A stretch of 64,000 nt of DNA from positions 12,200,001 to 12,264,000 of the forward strand of contig CM062218.1 in NCBI GenBank assembly GCA_031216445.1. The letters run 5' to 3'. The stretch comes from Lateolabrax maculatus (Eukaryota; Chordata; Actinopteri; Acropomatiformes; Lateolabracidae). This document shows positions 1 to 12,389 of the stretch, one piece after another (position 1 is the stretch's first letter; each line of letters opens with the position of its first letter). The notes beneath the pieces were generated by a model. The model was not told the DNA's origin. It did no database searches and saw only the letters and a program-made list of their open reading frames with translations. A program made the translations under genes and the position numbers.

Positions 1-1225
1 TGCCAGCTTGGCTATTGTTCCAGTTAATGAGCTTGAGGGAACCCACAGCTAAGGGTCTAGGAAATAGTATGAATCAATGCATAGCTTGCTGTATGCAAAT
101 GAATTGAAGCAAATAGTTAGCAAAGTCGTGCACAATTCATTAATATTTTATTTGATTATGCTATGTTTAGTGTACAAAACAGCACCAAAGGCACATTAAG
201 GATAAGTCTGTATTGCTTTGCTAGGTCACACATAAGACTGAACCATATTAATTGTTGTGAATTCTGTTTTTATGTGAGATTACCACATATTAATGCAATA
301 CATAGTATGTATATTCCTTTACCAATAAGTGGACAGGATAATACAGCAATCCACAATGTGTGGCCAGCAGGATGCATTAAAAAAGTAATGATGCATAAAT
401 CATGTAAATGCACAGTTAGGATGTAGCCACTGATTTTTTATAGCTTACTATATGTGGAACATTATTCAGATGTGTCTCCTACAGCAGGTTGAAGCATTAC
501 ATTTCCATCCCTGCTCTGTTTGTGCACACCTTGGTGTTGTAAAATCTTGAAACCTCTCCGGGTGGACATTACATCTACTATGTTGTTAACAGGTTCTATT
601 GCATATTTTATCAGTGACATTTATGTTCTTATGCAGAAAATGGAAGTACCAGGTACACAAGGAATGTCCTGCCCTACTCTAAGGGAAGTGGAATCAGCAA
701 CATAATTGGAAAAAAGATTGAATTTTACAGTAGTACATGACACATTTATCATTAAACCTATAGCGTTTATAGTTTTAATATTAATGTTCCATTACACAAG
801 CTATTAAACATCCACTCTGACACAAACCCAGTGTCATTTGTGGTTTATTATGATATCAAACAAACCAACAATGACAGACAAGCTACCGCCTGTGATGACA
901 CCCCACACCCATGTGTTATCATCTGTGAGTAACTCTTATCAGTTGTTTGTGTCACTGCAAAGTTCATTTATCACGCCCATATGTGACCCATTAACATAAC
1001 TATCAGAAACAGACGTAGTGGGAGACTTCACAGCACACTCGCTGATGCCTTCGAGCTCCTCTCTGTCCGTACACACCGAGCTGCAGATGTCAACATCATG
1101 ACCATGTGTGTGCTTGAAGGAGTGGGGAATGTTAATCAAACGTGATTTGACAGGTGATAGGGTGCTTCTTGTGTTGTGGGTGCAAGTGTGTGTATATGTG
1201 TGTACTCTATTTTCTCTACTGTCGT
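1..1225. other. No gene seen; AT-rich start of window
   Basis: Unremarkable AT-rich sequence with scattered short frames lacking splice context. From about 1180 it becomes GT-rich (tgtgtatatgtgtgtac words, continuing near 1290-1330). Confidence 0.5.
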
Positions 1226-1700
1226 AATGGGCGGCTGCCATTATTAATTACCAATAATCTTACAGCCCGTGATTCCCGTTCCCCTCCCTTGCGTGTGTGT
1301 ATATGTGTGTGTACATTTACATACGTATACACCGATGTGATTGATGCCCCCTGCTTTACTCCCCCCCAGCACCTTCTTCAATTTAGTGCCCTCAAACTCC
1401 CTTTGGCCCCGCCCCTACTAAGCACAGTAAACATAAAGCAGCCGATTTACTTTATGACTCCTGTGCTCCAGACATTTAGTAGATTTACTGTCATTTTTAT
1501 GTATTAGCTACTACCGAACGTGGTGGGTGATAATGACTGACAGGCAGCTGGTCACGGAAGGAGAAAAGTGCTTCACTGGCATCTTTAATGGAATCAACAG
1601 AACAGTTAACGGGATTCAATTAAAACTTGTTCTTTGCAGTGTTTCGCTACAATAGATGGGGGCTATATGGCTACATTAAAGACTATTTCAAGGATGATGG
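1226..1700. promoter_or_regulatory. Candidate conserved non-coding element
   Basis: Complex, repeat-free wording such as ggcggctgccattattaatt at 1229 and the stretch 1500-1700 (aatgactgacaggcagctgg; TGACAG TALE-type core and CAGCTG E-box), interrupted by a C-rich segment. It looks like selected non-coding DNA; conservation is not tested. Confidence 0.3.
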
Positions 1701-1984
1701 ATTCTTTAAATTAGGAGTGTAATTGGCTTCACTTGTGCAATTTTGCACCCTTGAGGAAATTGAAGGAAAGATTCACATAACCTATCTAATACATGTAAAT
1801 CACTTAGCACTTTTAACCCTTTAACATGCAGTGTTCTCCTTTTATTTCACCTTAAGTAGCTTCAAGGTTGAAAATAAATCTTATTTCACACTGACAGTAT
1901 CACACACGTACCTATATTCTGTATCCATTTGTTCCAATTAATTATTGAAGCTATGTAATCTACACATGATGCTTCCACTGAGCG

Positions 1985-2340
1985 AAGTATTTGAACCAAG
2001 CGGCAAACTTTGGTGCGGACAAATGAAGCCAATGCGGAAGTGCCAAAACTACAGTTCCTCAAATGACCACTGGAGGCTGGCTCCAAAAGCGAGTCAATCT
2101 CCATGGACCCCCATGTTCAGAAGCCCAACTTTACAGCAGAAATAAACATGTTTACAGCCCGGTACAAAAAACTGTTGTAATGCACTGACTTAAACCTTCA
2201 TTCTTTCGAATAACCAGCAGGGGGCAACACCAATAAGGAACGAACACAATGCCAAACTCGAGGCTTCAAAACGGCAGTCCACAAACAAATTGGTGAAGTC
2301 ACGGTGGCTACGTCCATTTCTTATAAACAGTCTATGATCT
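1985..2340. mobile_element. Teleost interspersed repeat (non-coding)
   Basis: It contains 'gtgcggacaaatgaagcc', 'ggctggctccaaaagcgag', 'agcagaaataaacatg' and 'gaccagcaggggg'-like words, ending with 'acgtccatttcttataaac'. I remember these phrases as one recurring teleost repeat. The small frames on both strands here come from that repeat, not genes. Family name unknown to me. Confidence 0.55.
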
Positions 2341-2539
2341 GTACCCAAGTTTTTATACATTTCCCACAGAATTCAGCCTGACATATCTGGTATGTCCGAA
2401 ATTAAAAATTAAGTTATGTGTGTTCAGTCAATTTTTGGCTACACAGCTTAAGTTTGTGATGACTACCCCACTGGCAAGTCAATGATCAGCAAAGAAATAG
2501 TCTGGTACAGCTTTTTTGTTTTGTTATTTTTACACTTCG

Positions 2540-2785
2540 GTTTTGGTTTGGATTAATTAACAGTGGTAATTAGAGAGCTTTATACGTGCTAGTATGCAGA
2601 TTTTATTACCTTTGGACAGGGCCAGGCCAGCTGTTTCTCTCTGTTTTCAGTCTTTATGCTAAGCTAAGCTAACTGGCATACTGTGCAGGTATGAGAGTGG
2701 TATGAGTTTTCTAATCTAACTCTTGGCACAAAAGTGAATAACCGTAATTTTCCGAATGTCAAACTATTCATTTAAAGGGTTAAAA
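2540..2785. mobile_element. Teleost interspersed repeat (ctaagctaagctaac type)
   Basis: It carries 'ttacctttggacagggccag', 'tttatgctaagctaagctaa' and 'aactattcatttaaagggtt', in the order expected for a common teleost repeat. It is a diverged copy with no coding content, about 200 bp after the preceding repeat. Confidence 0.6.
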
Positions 2786-2799
2786 AACTGTTTTTTGAC

Positions 2800-3800
2800 T
2801 ATGTATTTTGCATTTGTATATCCCATTTGCTGCCTAGTGGTGAATTTTCCTTTTGAAATACTTAGGCATACTCTGGGAAATACAGGAAATTGCCATCTGA
2901 GATAGAAGTAGACGAAACAGGTTGAGAAAAGGACACGAAAAATTGTTTGCAAACACTTCATCACAAATCAACTTCCAGAGTGCACTGAACATCACAAATT
3001 GATACATAACAAAATAAGGTTGGAAATTCAAGCTGTTATGGGTGTTAATGGGGCAGAAATATGAAAAAAAATATTGGTGATGACTTTTGCAGTGATTTTA
3101 AGAAATTGAAGGTGAGCAGTTAAAATGCCACAATGACATACATATCCGTGCATATACATAAGTGGCTAAGCCGAAGCATAAACATCTAGGAGAGGACACA
3201 TTCTGTATAACTGCCTTTGCAACTCTTCCGACATTTGAAGTGTTTTGAAGATAATTATCCTTCGTCTGCTTTGTTGCATCAGATCAAATCTGTCCTGATT
3301 ACTCCAGTGCTGTGGGGATCAAAATTGAGTTCTGGGACTAGTTGCGAGGCCATTAGGACTAAAGGATCTTGTTACCAGCAATCACTCAGTCTTGGTCTGA
3401 TACACTATGACAGTTATTAAGAGCACGATGCCTTCAGCCATGAGCGTTGATCAGTGCAGTTTAAAGTTTATGTGCTGCAGTCTTCAGCCTGTCACCACTC
3501 AACATTCAAAATGTCTTTCTCTCTCAGCTCTCTGACTATTTTGACTAGTCTCTTGTCAAGAAGACGTTTTTCCTTCTTCTGTATGCTCTCTGTCGCTCTC
3601 TCTTGTGAGTCTCTCTCACTATAGCTCTGCTCTTCTTTCCTTTCACCCTGTCCTTCTTGGAGTCAAGACGGTGGCAATAATCCTCTCTAATAGCAGATGA
3701 CAGCTCCACATAACTTCTGACATTAGCTTTTAGCCATCACATTTTTACAACCCTTGGTCTTGATGGCAGATTTGTCAGCTGGCAACGGTGGCATTGGCAG
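2800..3800. other. No gene seen
   Basis: Mixed sequence, T/C-rich from about 3510 to 3660, leading to the TC microsatellite. The small frames lack splice or family signals. Confidence 0.5.
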
Positions 3801-3806
3801 TCTCGG

Positions 3807-3808
<2 letters not shown>

Positions 3809-3849
<41 letters not shown>

Positions 3850-3869
3850 ATCACTCTCTTTCTCTCTCA
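3809..3869. repeat. (TC)n microsatellite, imperfect
   Basis: An almost pure TC run interrupted by gtc and atc. Several apparent ORFs on both strands are only translations of it. Confidence 0.95.
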
Positions 3870-4074
3870 CTGTTGTAATGTCTTTGGGACTAGAGAGATC
3901 TGGGGCCCCCATCACACACTCTTTATTACTGTATGGGCCATGGTGTTCCATCACTTTCTGCTTCCCATTACACAAAAGTACATGCACACACAATCATAAG
4001 TGCACACGCACCCACATTCACACTTGTCCCCACAGGGCCTCAGATTGATGGTCGTCCCGAGTACAGTCCCATAA

Positions 4075-4111
4075 AGAGAGAGAGAGAGAGCGAGAGAAAG
4101 AGAGAGAGAGG
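4075..4111. repeat. (GA)n microsatellite, imperfect
   Basis: agagag run with cg and aa interruptions, about 200 bp after the TC tract and complementary to it, so the two could pair as a weak inverted repeat. Confidence 0.9.
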
Positions 4112-4114
4112 CAA

Positions 4115-5660
4115 AAGGCAACTGGACATGTCTGTTCAACAGAAAATTCACTTAAATCTTTTCATTACATACACATAATTTGGATGGTAAAAAGACTCCA
4201 GTATTTGCTATCAAATTAAAGTTGTGCTTGAAAGTTCCATCTTGACCTTCAGAATAATAGCCTAACAAAAACTTCATCAGCGGGTCATCATCCATCTTCA
4301 ATAAACTCATCATAGATTATCATCAAACTCCCTCTGCTGATGAATGCCATGAATTGTGGTTGAAATGAAAACTCTGAAAGAAATCTTGTAAGCGGACCTT
4401 GATTTAATAATTTTAAGTTATTAATGTTTATTGCATGTGTAAGGTTTGTTTATTACTTTATCCGAGCAACCACGTGTCAAATCTGTTAGAAACCATTTCT
4501 CACAGACATTTAATGCAACAGTAGCTTCATTTTTTCTTGCAACGTGTTGCTCTGTTGAGGATTTTTGGCACAGACAGACTTCCTTATGTGTACAACAATC
4601 ACACATTGAATCACAAGATTCATTAGATAGACTGTGTTTTGCCACAGCAGCATGAAAGAAAAAGTCTCACTATCACCTGTGAAAATGAAGGATTTGAATG
4701 TTTTTCAGGAGTAATTGTCAAAAACTTGTGTAGTATGTCTGGTGATCCTGAGGCTGAGTGGTGCATTTAGGGCTGTCATTGAAGCACCAACAGGGGGATG
4801 AGGCATGGGGAAGGAGTCTAGGGGATGACATAGCGGGGTAGGGGGGTGGGGGGGGTAGCCATATGGCTGCTGACAAGGAGAGGGGGCAAAGCTGACAAGG
4901 CCGAGGGAACGGAGATGGCAGGCGGGAGGGAAGAGGAAATCACACTGGAAGGACAACATGCTCCCCTTCTGCCAAGGCGGAAAGCAGCGGCGACCTGTGT
5001 GTGTATGTTAGTGTGTGTGCCATTGACTGACAACACAGCTGATTGAATCCAACGTGGAGGCCTGTGTCCTGACAGCACTGATGCCATAAGTCTGGACAGG
5101 GCCTGGAGTGTATGAGTGACTGAGACCCAAAGAGAGAGACAGAAGCAAAGACTATGTGAATTTCTGTCTTTGCTGTGCGTATTATCTGTGTGTGTGTGTG
5201 TGTGTGTGGCCCAGCGTGGGTGTCAACCAGCCAGCCAGAGTCCTCTGTGTGCCTAAGGAGCCTCTCTACCAGCTGGGTAAGCCAGGTGCTCGGTTGCCCC
5301 CTCACGCCCCCTGGCCCTCCCATTACTGCTGCCCTCCAGGCCCGCTCAGTCAACTGCCACTTGCTACCAGATCAATATTAGCTCACATCGAGGACAACAT
5401 GTCATTCCACCACTGAGGGGTCAGACCACCCATTGTTAGGCAGCGTCAGGTACAAACTGGGTTGGGAAACAATATTGTATCAGAATGTTCAGTGTGAGAC
5501 TTGTTCATTAATACTGATAAACAGCAAAATAGCACTGTTAATGCATCAAATAAAATACAGTTCAGACGTTAATGTGATATTACTTTAATACTAAAACATA
5601 TGCAAGGAATTGATGTGTATAAATAAATATGTGTATAAGGTTTGTGTATTACTTCTCTGG
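4115..5660. other. No gene seen; contains GC-rich patch 4740-5430
   Basis: The patch at 4740-5430 is locally G+C rich with purine-rich stretches and G-runs around 4840-4860. Open frames on both strands follow composition. I see no start/splice structure. Confidence 0.45.
5187..5208. repeat. (TG)n microsatellite
   Basis: Eleven TG units inside a GC-rich patch. Confidence 0.9.
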
Positions 5661-6059
5661 CTTTCAACCTTTGACTGATAGAGCGCACTTTTAATTTATT
5701 TCTCTGTCCTGTGTTTAATGGTTCCTCATTAGCTGGCATAATATGGGCAACCAGTCAATGCTTCAGACAGGTGCAGATACTGACGAGGATGTATGCTATT
5801 AACGACAGCATTTGCATTCATTGATTAGCAATGCACAGAGCCAAATATGCATTTTCCATAATAATAGCAACTATACCTTCTTATTGAGAACATCTTGCCT
5901 GCAGGAACACTTTTGCTGACAAAGCTCCAAGGACACAGATGAGCTGAATGCTGAATGTGCACATCACCATCACTTGCCTTTTTGTACATGAACTGCAATT
6001 CAAGCGCCAAGATTGTTTTCATTCCTGCTTAAGTAGTGGCACAAAAGTGATAAGTAGGT

Positions 6060-6790
6060 AATGACTTCTAATTAGCGATGTCCCAAAAACATATCAACAA
6101 TAATCAACTACATTCCATAATGTTTCTGAACATCTGCGTGATGCTGAGTGTTTCATCAGCGCACATTGAATGATGGCCTGTTTTAATGCGGCATCAAACT
6201 CTTAATAGCTGCTTTGTACCTTTTCACGTGCGGGTTCACTTTAGAGCCATCTAATTCAAAACAGGGATTCTCAATTATGCAACGTCCCATTTACATATGC
6301 TAATTAGGATCATATTAATTATGTTGAAATTGGGTAATTAGCCAATCTCAATTAAGGCATTGTTCATTACACTAAATGCACAGGAAAGGTGTTTGAAGTT
6401 TTTCCCTCACGCCTTTATTCATTTCTGTGTGTGTGTGTGTATGTGTGTGTGTGAGAACTGGGCTGCCTGCCACATCTGAATCAAGCCTCGGTGGTGTATT
6501 TAATAATTTAAGGATCCCAGCTCATACAAGGGATGCACCCACAGCTTTCATCGTTACCAAGCATATGGTTCTGTAATGAGCCTGCTTGCTTGTAAAATAG
6601 TAATGCCAGTGCAGAGCAGAATAGAAGAGACAAGAGCCAGCCTTTTCTCTTTTTTAGCCGCTCAGACTAGCTACGGTGCCAGCGGTGGCCAATGCATTAT
6701 AAAGCTTGTTTGGGTTCCCATGTTGCTAAGCTGACACTGGGAAGGCCAATTTGCAGTAGCCATGAAAGCAAATGAAAAAAAAAACAAAAA
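6060..6790. promoter_or_regulatory. Strong candidate conserved enhancer-type element
   Basis: Complex sequence around a cluster of homeodomain cores: TAATTA at 6301-6306, ATTAATTA at about 6315-6322 and GTAATTAG at about 6335-6342, next to acatatgctaatt. A GT microsatellite (6424-6451) splits it. The second half (6480-6780) is also complex and free of repeats. No ORF. The type is enhancer-like from motif density; conservation is inferred. Confidence 0.45.
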
Positions 6791-6799
6791 AACACTGGA

Positions 6800-8150
6800 A
6801 GAAGTAATGGCAGCAACAGATGATGTCAAATGCATCTTTCTCCACCCAAAACAAACAGATTACCTGGGGGGAGAGGAAATTTAAATACTGCTCTAAAGTG
6901 ACTCACAGTTGTGAGTTGCATGCACAGCCAAAGTAAACATAAACATATTATCATACTAGTTGACTGCTTGACGTCTTTTGTGTGCTAAATGAAAGTGCTT
7001 ACTGAAACTGCATGATGCTCTTAGAGTCCAGTCAGATAGAATTGTGTAGAGGGAGACAAATTAGAGATTAGTATGTAATTCAATTACCATAGTTCATTTG
7101 TTTGTTAAATTTATGATTTTAAGAGCATTGTTGTGGGTGCCATGTTCCTAGAAGCACAGCAGGATTCTGGATCCAGCTGGAGGTCTGGAAGTGCTCACTT
7201 CCTGGTACAGAGCTTGAGGCATTTTGGGACATGAGGTATCTTTCTGGCTGCTCCGGCACACAGTCTTCTCCTCCTCCTCCACCTCCTCCTCTTCTAATCT
7301 CCTAAGGAGCTGTGGTGGTGTGTGTTTATGTGCGTGCTGACATGAGCTAGTGCTTGCTTGCATATGCATGTGTGTATATGTTTTAGTCCCAGACAATGCA
7401 GGGAATATCATCCTCGGGGGGCTGAGGGAAAATGATGAATGACGTTCTGCCCTTCAACTGTTCTTGAATAGTAAAGGACCCCTTTATCAGCTTATGATGG
7501 AAAGAGAAGTCCTCATACAGACATGCAATATAGCACATGCAATGCAAGGTCAAAGGGTTAAACACAATGACCTTAAATTCCCTTACATATATATTATATG
7601 TCTACAGGTGACAAGCGTTGATTGACCTTCGAGGCTGCTATCACAACACAATCTCATCATTTTCATCAACATACAGATATTCAAGCTAATGAAAAATGCA
7701 CTCTGAAGATATTGTGATATATAGCATAAACCACTAAATAAATCCAACATTTTACTCTTCTCTTGTTGACTCTGAAATACAACCAAACCAACCAAAGTGG
7801 CATGGTGCAAAAGTCAATGGCATGTACTACTTATTCTATTACTTAGAGTGTACTATTGATACGCTTTGTTTAAAAATAGGTTCAGCAACTCTGAACAGGC
7901 AAAACAAGCAGCACAGTAGAGTAAGAAATTACTGATATAATTTTGGAGTTAAGTGCAGTGATGTGCATGTGGGGAGGACAGCAACGAGAGAGGCGGAGGT
8001 TGCCATTTTGTTTGCTGGGACTGCTGAATTATCCTATTTTTGAAACCTTTATTTAACCTGGATATGTCTGTGCCCTATTGAGACTTTTCCGTTCTTCATT
8101 TTGTGTCACAGTGGAGGGGCACTAGAGTGCATCAAGAACTTGTCCCCCTG
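6800..8150. other. No gene seen
   Basis: Includes a cctcctcctcc-type run (7265-7295) and otherwise ordinary AT-rich sequence. Nothing recognisable. Confidence 0.5.
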
Positions 8151-8159
8151 ACACTTGGT

Positions 8160-8264
8160 CCAAGTGCCCCTCTTGTCGGTCCAAGTGCCCCTCTGATCAG
8201 CCCAAGTGCCCTTCTGGTTGTCCCAAATGTCTCTGTGTTTAGCTCAAGTGCCACTCTGGTGTCG
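8160..8264. repeat. 21-bp minisatellite, about five units
   Basis: The unit is close to ccaagtgcccctctggtcgg; starts are near 8161, 8181, 8202, 8223 and 8244. Later units diverge. Because 21 is a multiple of three, it opens a spurious heptad reading frame (GPSAPLV repeats) at 8103-8312. No gene is implied. Confidence 0.75.
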
Positions 8265-8269
8265 CCCCC

Positions 8270-9140
8270 TAAGGGCAAAATGAACCCTGCATCAAAGAGG
8301 TGCCCCTTTTGAATTTTCAGCCTTGCACCTAAAAAGCCTGTGATAGTGATGCCGGTAATCTTGAGGCTTTTGTTACCACAGAGTCACAGATGATCTGTTG
8401 ATAGAGTCCTCCTGTTTATTATTTATTATTGCTGTTACTGTCATAAAAAACAATATTGGTAAAATGATTGAAAGGCAACTACTTTAGTGCTTTATATTTT
8501 CAAAACGTAAATGATTACACTCATAAAATGTACTATTTTGTAACCATAGACTCTCAAGATCCATATTAAGTTTTACTGCTACACCACATTAGCTTCCATA
8601 ATTTTTGCAGACATTTAATTTTGGGATAAAACTTTCACTGACAAGTAAGTGCAATGCTGATTCAAACTTTTTGAAAATCTATATCAATACCTCAATAAAA
8701 TGTCAGCAACATTACAGTAGGTTTCGGATGAACTGAGGTCATGAGCCAATGTCCTCATGGTTGATTTGATTTCCCCATTCCACTAGGGGGAGCTGTGGTA
8801 TACTATTAGAGGGCTCACATTATATTTTGGCAGTGTAATGAATGCCAAAGAAATGCCAGAGAATCTTGGAACATAACATAACATAACATAACATAACATA
8901 ACATAACATAACATAACATAACATGCACACTGCATGCAAGTGCGATCTACCTCAAAAGATCATATAGATAAAATATCCTTCATTTGTCTTTTAGGATAAG
9001 GATACTGTTTTGAAAGACACAATAAAAATGCATGTGAAGGCTTGGTGCTGCGTTTCTGTGTGAAAATGGGCTTTGTTTTGTTTTCTGTAATTGCAATTTC
9101 TGTACACCCATCCAGTGGAGATAGACCAGTGTTTACCCCT
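8270..9140. other. No gene seen
   Basis: AT-rich; contains 'cactagggggagctgtggta' at about 8783, a motif common in fish repeats, and the ACATA array. Confidence 0.5.
8871..8924. repeat. (ACATA)n pentanucleotide microsatellite
   Basis: About 11 perfect ACATA units in a row. Confidence 0.95.
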
Positions 9141-9189
9141 TGATCCATGGGCTTAACAATAGGAGAAGGAAACGATAGAGAAAGAGAAC

Positions 9190-9480
9190 TCAGAGGTAAC
9201 ATTTGTCAGTGGCAGTCTGTCGTTCGCCTGATTGAATTCATGGAGGAAAACGGCGAGACTCCACTGGGGCGATGCTTGAGTGCCTCTGATCTTCATTTTC
9301 CACCACCCATTATTTTTCCTTTTCTCCCTCCCTCTCTCTCCCTCTTTTTCTCTGTCTGTCTTGTCCCTCTCGTTTCATTGGACTCAGATCTCTCCATCGC
9401 TCTAACCTTTCATTATGACAAGACAAAGCTTTAATCTCTCACGAGCCATTTCCCCTTGTGACAGGCAGAGTGAGCGGTGA
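9190..9480. promoter_or_regulatory. Candidate conserved non-coding element
   Basis: Complex blocks (9205-9300 and 9395-9480, with ttaatctctcacgagccat) flank a T/C-rich run. Motif quality suggests constraint; not tested. Confidence 0.25.
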
Positions 9481-9501
9481 CGGCCATGACACACACACTC
9501 A

Positions 9502-9511
<10 letters not shown>

Positions 9512-9542
<31 letters not shown>
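9512..9542. repeat. (CA)n microsatellite
   Basis: About 15 CA units, preceded by a TC run. Confidence 0.95.
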
Positions 9543-9543
<1 letters not shown>

Positions 9544-9989
9544 GACACACGCACAGAGGAGGTGTGTACATCTAATGCAGGTATGCCCATGACTGACTCA
9601 AGGCAAAGTAACACACGGTTTCAAAGAAAGAAATAGAGAGGAGGAGGGAGGGTGGTAAAGAGAAGGTGCACTGCAGACAGCAAAGATACTTTTTGTGGTT
9701 TAATAAAAAAAATACACTCTCAAACACTTTAAAATTACCCCTAACTCGAAATGTCCTTATCACACATTTCTATGCCTTTTCTATCTCAGAATATGATGTT
9801 GCAGTAATGAGGATCATAATCCAGAGGCAAAGGCAGGAAATGACTAAAAGTGTTCAGGCTAGCACACTTGAGGTAAACAATAATGCCTTTCATCTATTCT
9901 GGCCTTAAACGGAGGTGGCAGTTATATCAGTCGTCATATGAAGATTACATGTACATGTACATCTCTGATCTGAAACATCAAGCAATGAA

Positions 9990-10340
9990 CGGTCATCCAA
10001 ACAGTGTGTTGTCGTGTCCCTGGCCTGCCCCCTCCCTTATTTTGCATAGCAGCCTAAGAGCCACACTTCATAGGGACTTCATAATCACACCCCCTGCTGA
10101 GGTGACAGCCTGATTGGATATCTGAGGGAGGCAACCGCATGAATTTACATACTAATTGACAAATATGCCCCCCCCCCCCCTTTTCACACACAGACACACA
10201 CACTCACTCACACACACTCATCCTTATCCTTTTGTCTTCTTCCCTCAATAAATTAACGTCACGCCCGCGTGGTGCACAATGATTTGGCTCTTCAGTGTAA
10301 CAGCACTGACAAATTAAGCATCCCTCACTGAGTTTATTCT
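9990..10340. promoter_or_regulatory. Candidate conserved non-coding element
   Basis: Complex wording on both sides of the C13 run: gaggtgacagcctgattgga (10099-10118), tacatactaattgac, and CpG-containing taacgtcacgcccgcgtgg near 10255. No ORF of interest. Confidence 0.3.
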
Positions 10341-10639
10341 TGCTTCAAAGTATTTTTTGATGCAAACAGAACATATATATGAAAAAGTAATGTGTTACAT
10401 TAACGCACATCTTTCATCATTACAGTGAACATACTCTCTACACATCATACTCTTAACCGTGGCAAATTCCCATGGCAATATTTTTCACATTCCTGCAGAG
10501 TTTTTTCATATTAAAAATATATATTGCACTTATGTTTATAATATTTTTTCATATTCTGTAATATTTCTATTCCTATTTTATATTTTATATTTCTGTTTCT
10601 TGACTTTTGCACTACTTGTCTTCTACTTCTACTTTCTTA

Positions 10640-10741
10640 TTTCTCTAAGTTTTTTTGTTACTCACCAATACACCACAGCAAATTCCTTGTACGTGTAAAC
10701 TTACTTGGCAATAAACCCAATTCTGACGCTGATTCTGACAG
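10640..10741 (+). mobile_element. Non-LTR retrotransposon 3' tail (aattccttgtacgtgt type)
   Basis: It contains 'gcaaattccttgtacgtgta', 'ttacttggcaataaacccaa' and the imperfect terminal repeat 'ttctgacgctgattctgaca', a 3'-end form widespread in fish genomes. The T-rich stretch before it (10490-10650) may be its 3' UTR or unrelated low-complexity DNA. Confidence 0.5.
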
Positions 10742-11369
10742 AATTAATTATGTTCAGATGGACCTCTGCGGAGAACATGAAAACATGTGGACGATTCTGA
10801 AGCTATCAAAGCTCTGAGGCCTGATGGAATGTGATTGGAGGGGAATGATAGATGGAGATGTGGCAACAATGAGTGTGAGAAAGAGAGGAAGAGAAAGGAA
10901 AAATGTATGTATTCCATTGCGCTTTTGTGCTGTGCTAAGAGATGGAAGTAAAGAACATGCTGGGAACATGTCAAGTTGGCAAAACAAGCCACCCCCGAGA
11001 CCTGACACCAAGTAGAACTGCAGCAACCCGAGCAGATGTCTACATCACAATGTTCATACACTATGGAGGAATGCACAGGGATGTACAGTACGTCTAAACA
11101 CACATACACAAGCACAGACACAAACACTGTAGCTCTGTCCTTATCCAGAACCCTGGACACTTGCAGAGTCACAGGTTTGACAAGTTATCTAGATGTCAGC
11201 AGATGCTCAGCCTCTTGCACTCACTAATCCCCCCCACACATGCATTCACACAGTCACCACGAAACACCCACGTGCACACGCTCACCAAAGACATTCACAG
11301 ACACATTTTCCCCTTATTTTATTTTTCTGCACCCACCTTTTCACCCACCTTTTCCCACAGCAGCCGCTG

Positions 11370-12090
11370 TTTTAATTGCGTGTTGTGAAAGTGGCCTGTT
11401 CACTCTGCTTGAGCTGAGCAAAGACCACGCGGCATCAAACAACGATTGTTTGTGCGAGTGCCAGCGTTACACACAAATCGCCCTCAGTGAGAGACAAGTG
11501 GCATGCAGCAGTGTTTTTGGGCTTGTTGCCAACGTCTTTGTAGTTGTATTATGAAACAAAGCTGCATAAAGGTGTGGAGAGGAAAGAAGGAAAGGGGGTG
11601 AGAGCATGGGAGTGAACTTAGGGGAGATTTAATTATTTTTAACCAGAGGCGATTGGATAAAAAAAGGCCACAGACTTAATGACTTAATTTAGACGTTTAA
11701 TTAGACGAGCACGTATCTCTTTGGCTTCTGCCCTGTGTAATCTCTGATGAAGTTTGGTGTAAATAGCATCAGACTTCTCTGTTCGCCTGTCTCTCTCTTT
11801 TTCTTTATCTCCCTCTCTTTTTGGACCACATAAATAATTCCCATTGCCTCTCTGAGCATGCACAATGAAATATGTATGAATACATGCCATGGTGCTTTTG
11901 AAAAGAACTATTTCAAAGGTACTAAGGTCTGCTGAAATCTTCATGAGTGCCTTCTCTCCCTCCTTTCCCCCTGCTAGACAGAATGGATTCTTTGCCAGGC
12001 GGCATCGGCTCTGCAAACCCCCGATAAATAACTGCACATAAAATATGAGCTCCCAAAGATTCAAATGTAATGTACAGAAATAAATACACT
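11370..12090. promoter_or_regulatory. Candidate conserved non-coding cluster
   Basis: Three complex blocks: 11370-11570 (aacaacgattgtttg is a SOX-type inverted pair at about 11438), 11625-11800 (taatgacttaatttagacg then tttaattagacg), and 11830-12070 (catgcacaatgaaatatg; ataaataactgcacataaa). The minus-strand frames here (11684-12130) have no splice or domain support. Confidence 0.4.
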
Positions 12091-12389
12091 GAAAGCCACA
12101 TCTGCATACACAATAGCTATTATATAGCATAATATTTCATTCAGTGCAGACATTCAGTACATAAAACAGCAGGCATAAAAATATCAAGAACAACTGTTGA
12201 ATTCATGAGAATTATGAAGAAAAATACAGGATGATGCACAGAAAACAAAGGACAGCAATATGAGAAATTGTATGTTCTGTACACGTGAGGGAAAACGTGT
12301 ATGTGTGTGTGTATTTTATGCATGTTGCTCTTATCCCTTTCTCTTTCCTATTCTCCTCTTGGTTAGCTTTACTATTCAAATTTGCTTTT

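Noticed and set aside
4940..5353. 137-codon minus-strand frame
   Set aside because: Runs through a TG microsatellite and GC-rich DNA; overlapping frames are open on the other strand.
8871..8924. CRISPR-like array
   Set aside because: It is a 5-bp pure microsatellite with no spacers, in a vertebrate genome.
10744..11172. 142-codon minus-strand frame
   Set aside because: No domain and no splice context; overlapping frames are open on both strands.
11684..12130. 148-codon minus-strand frame
   Set aside because: Overlaps a block that looks like conserved non-coding DNA and has a low-complexity Arg/Glu/Lys stretch; no recognised family.
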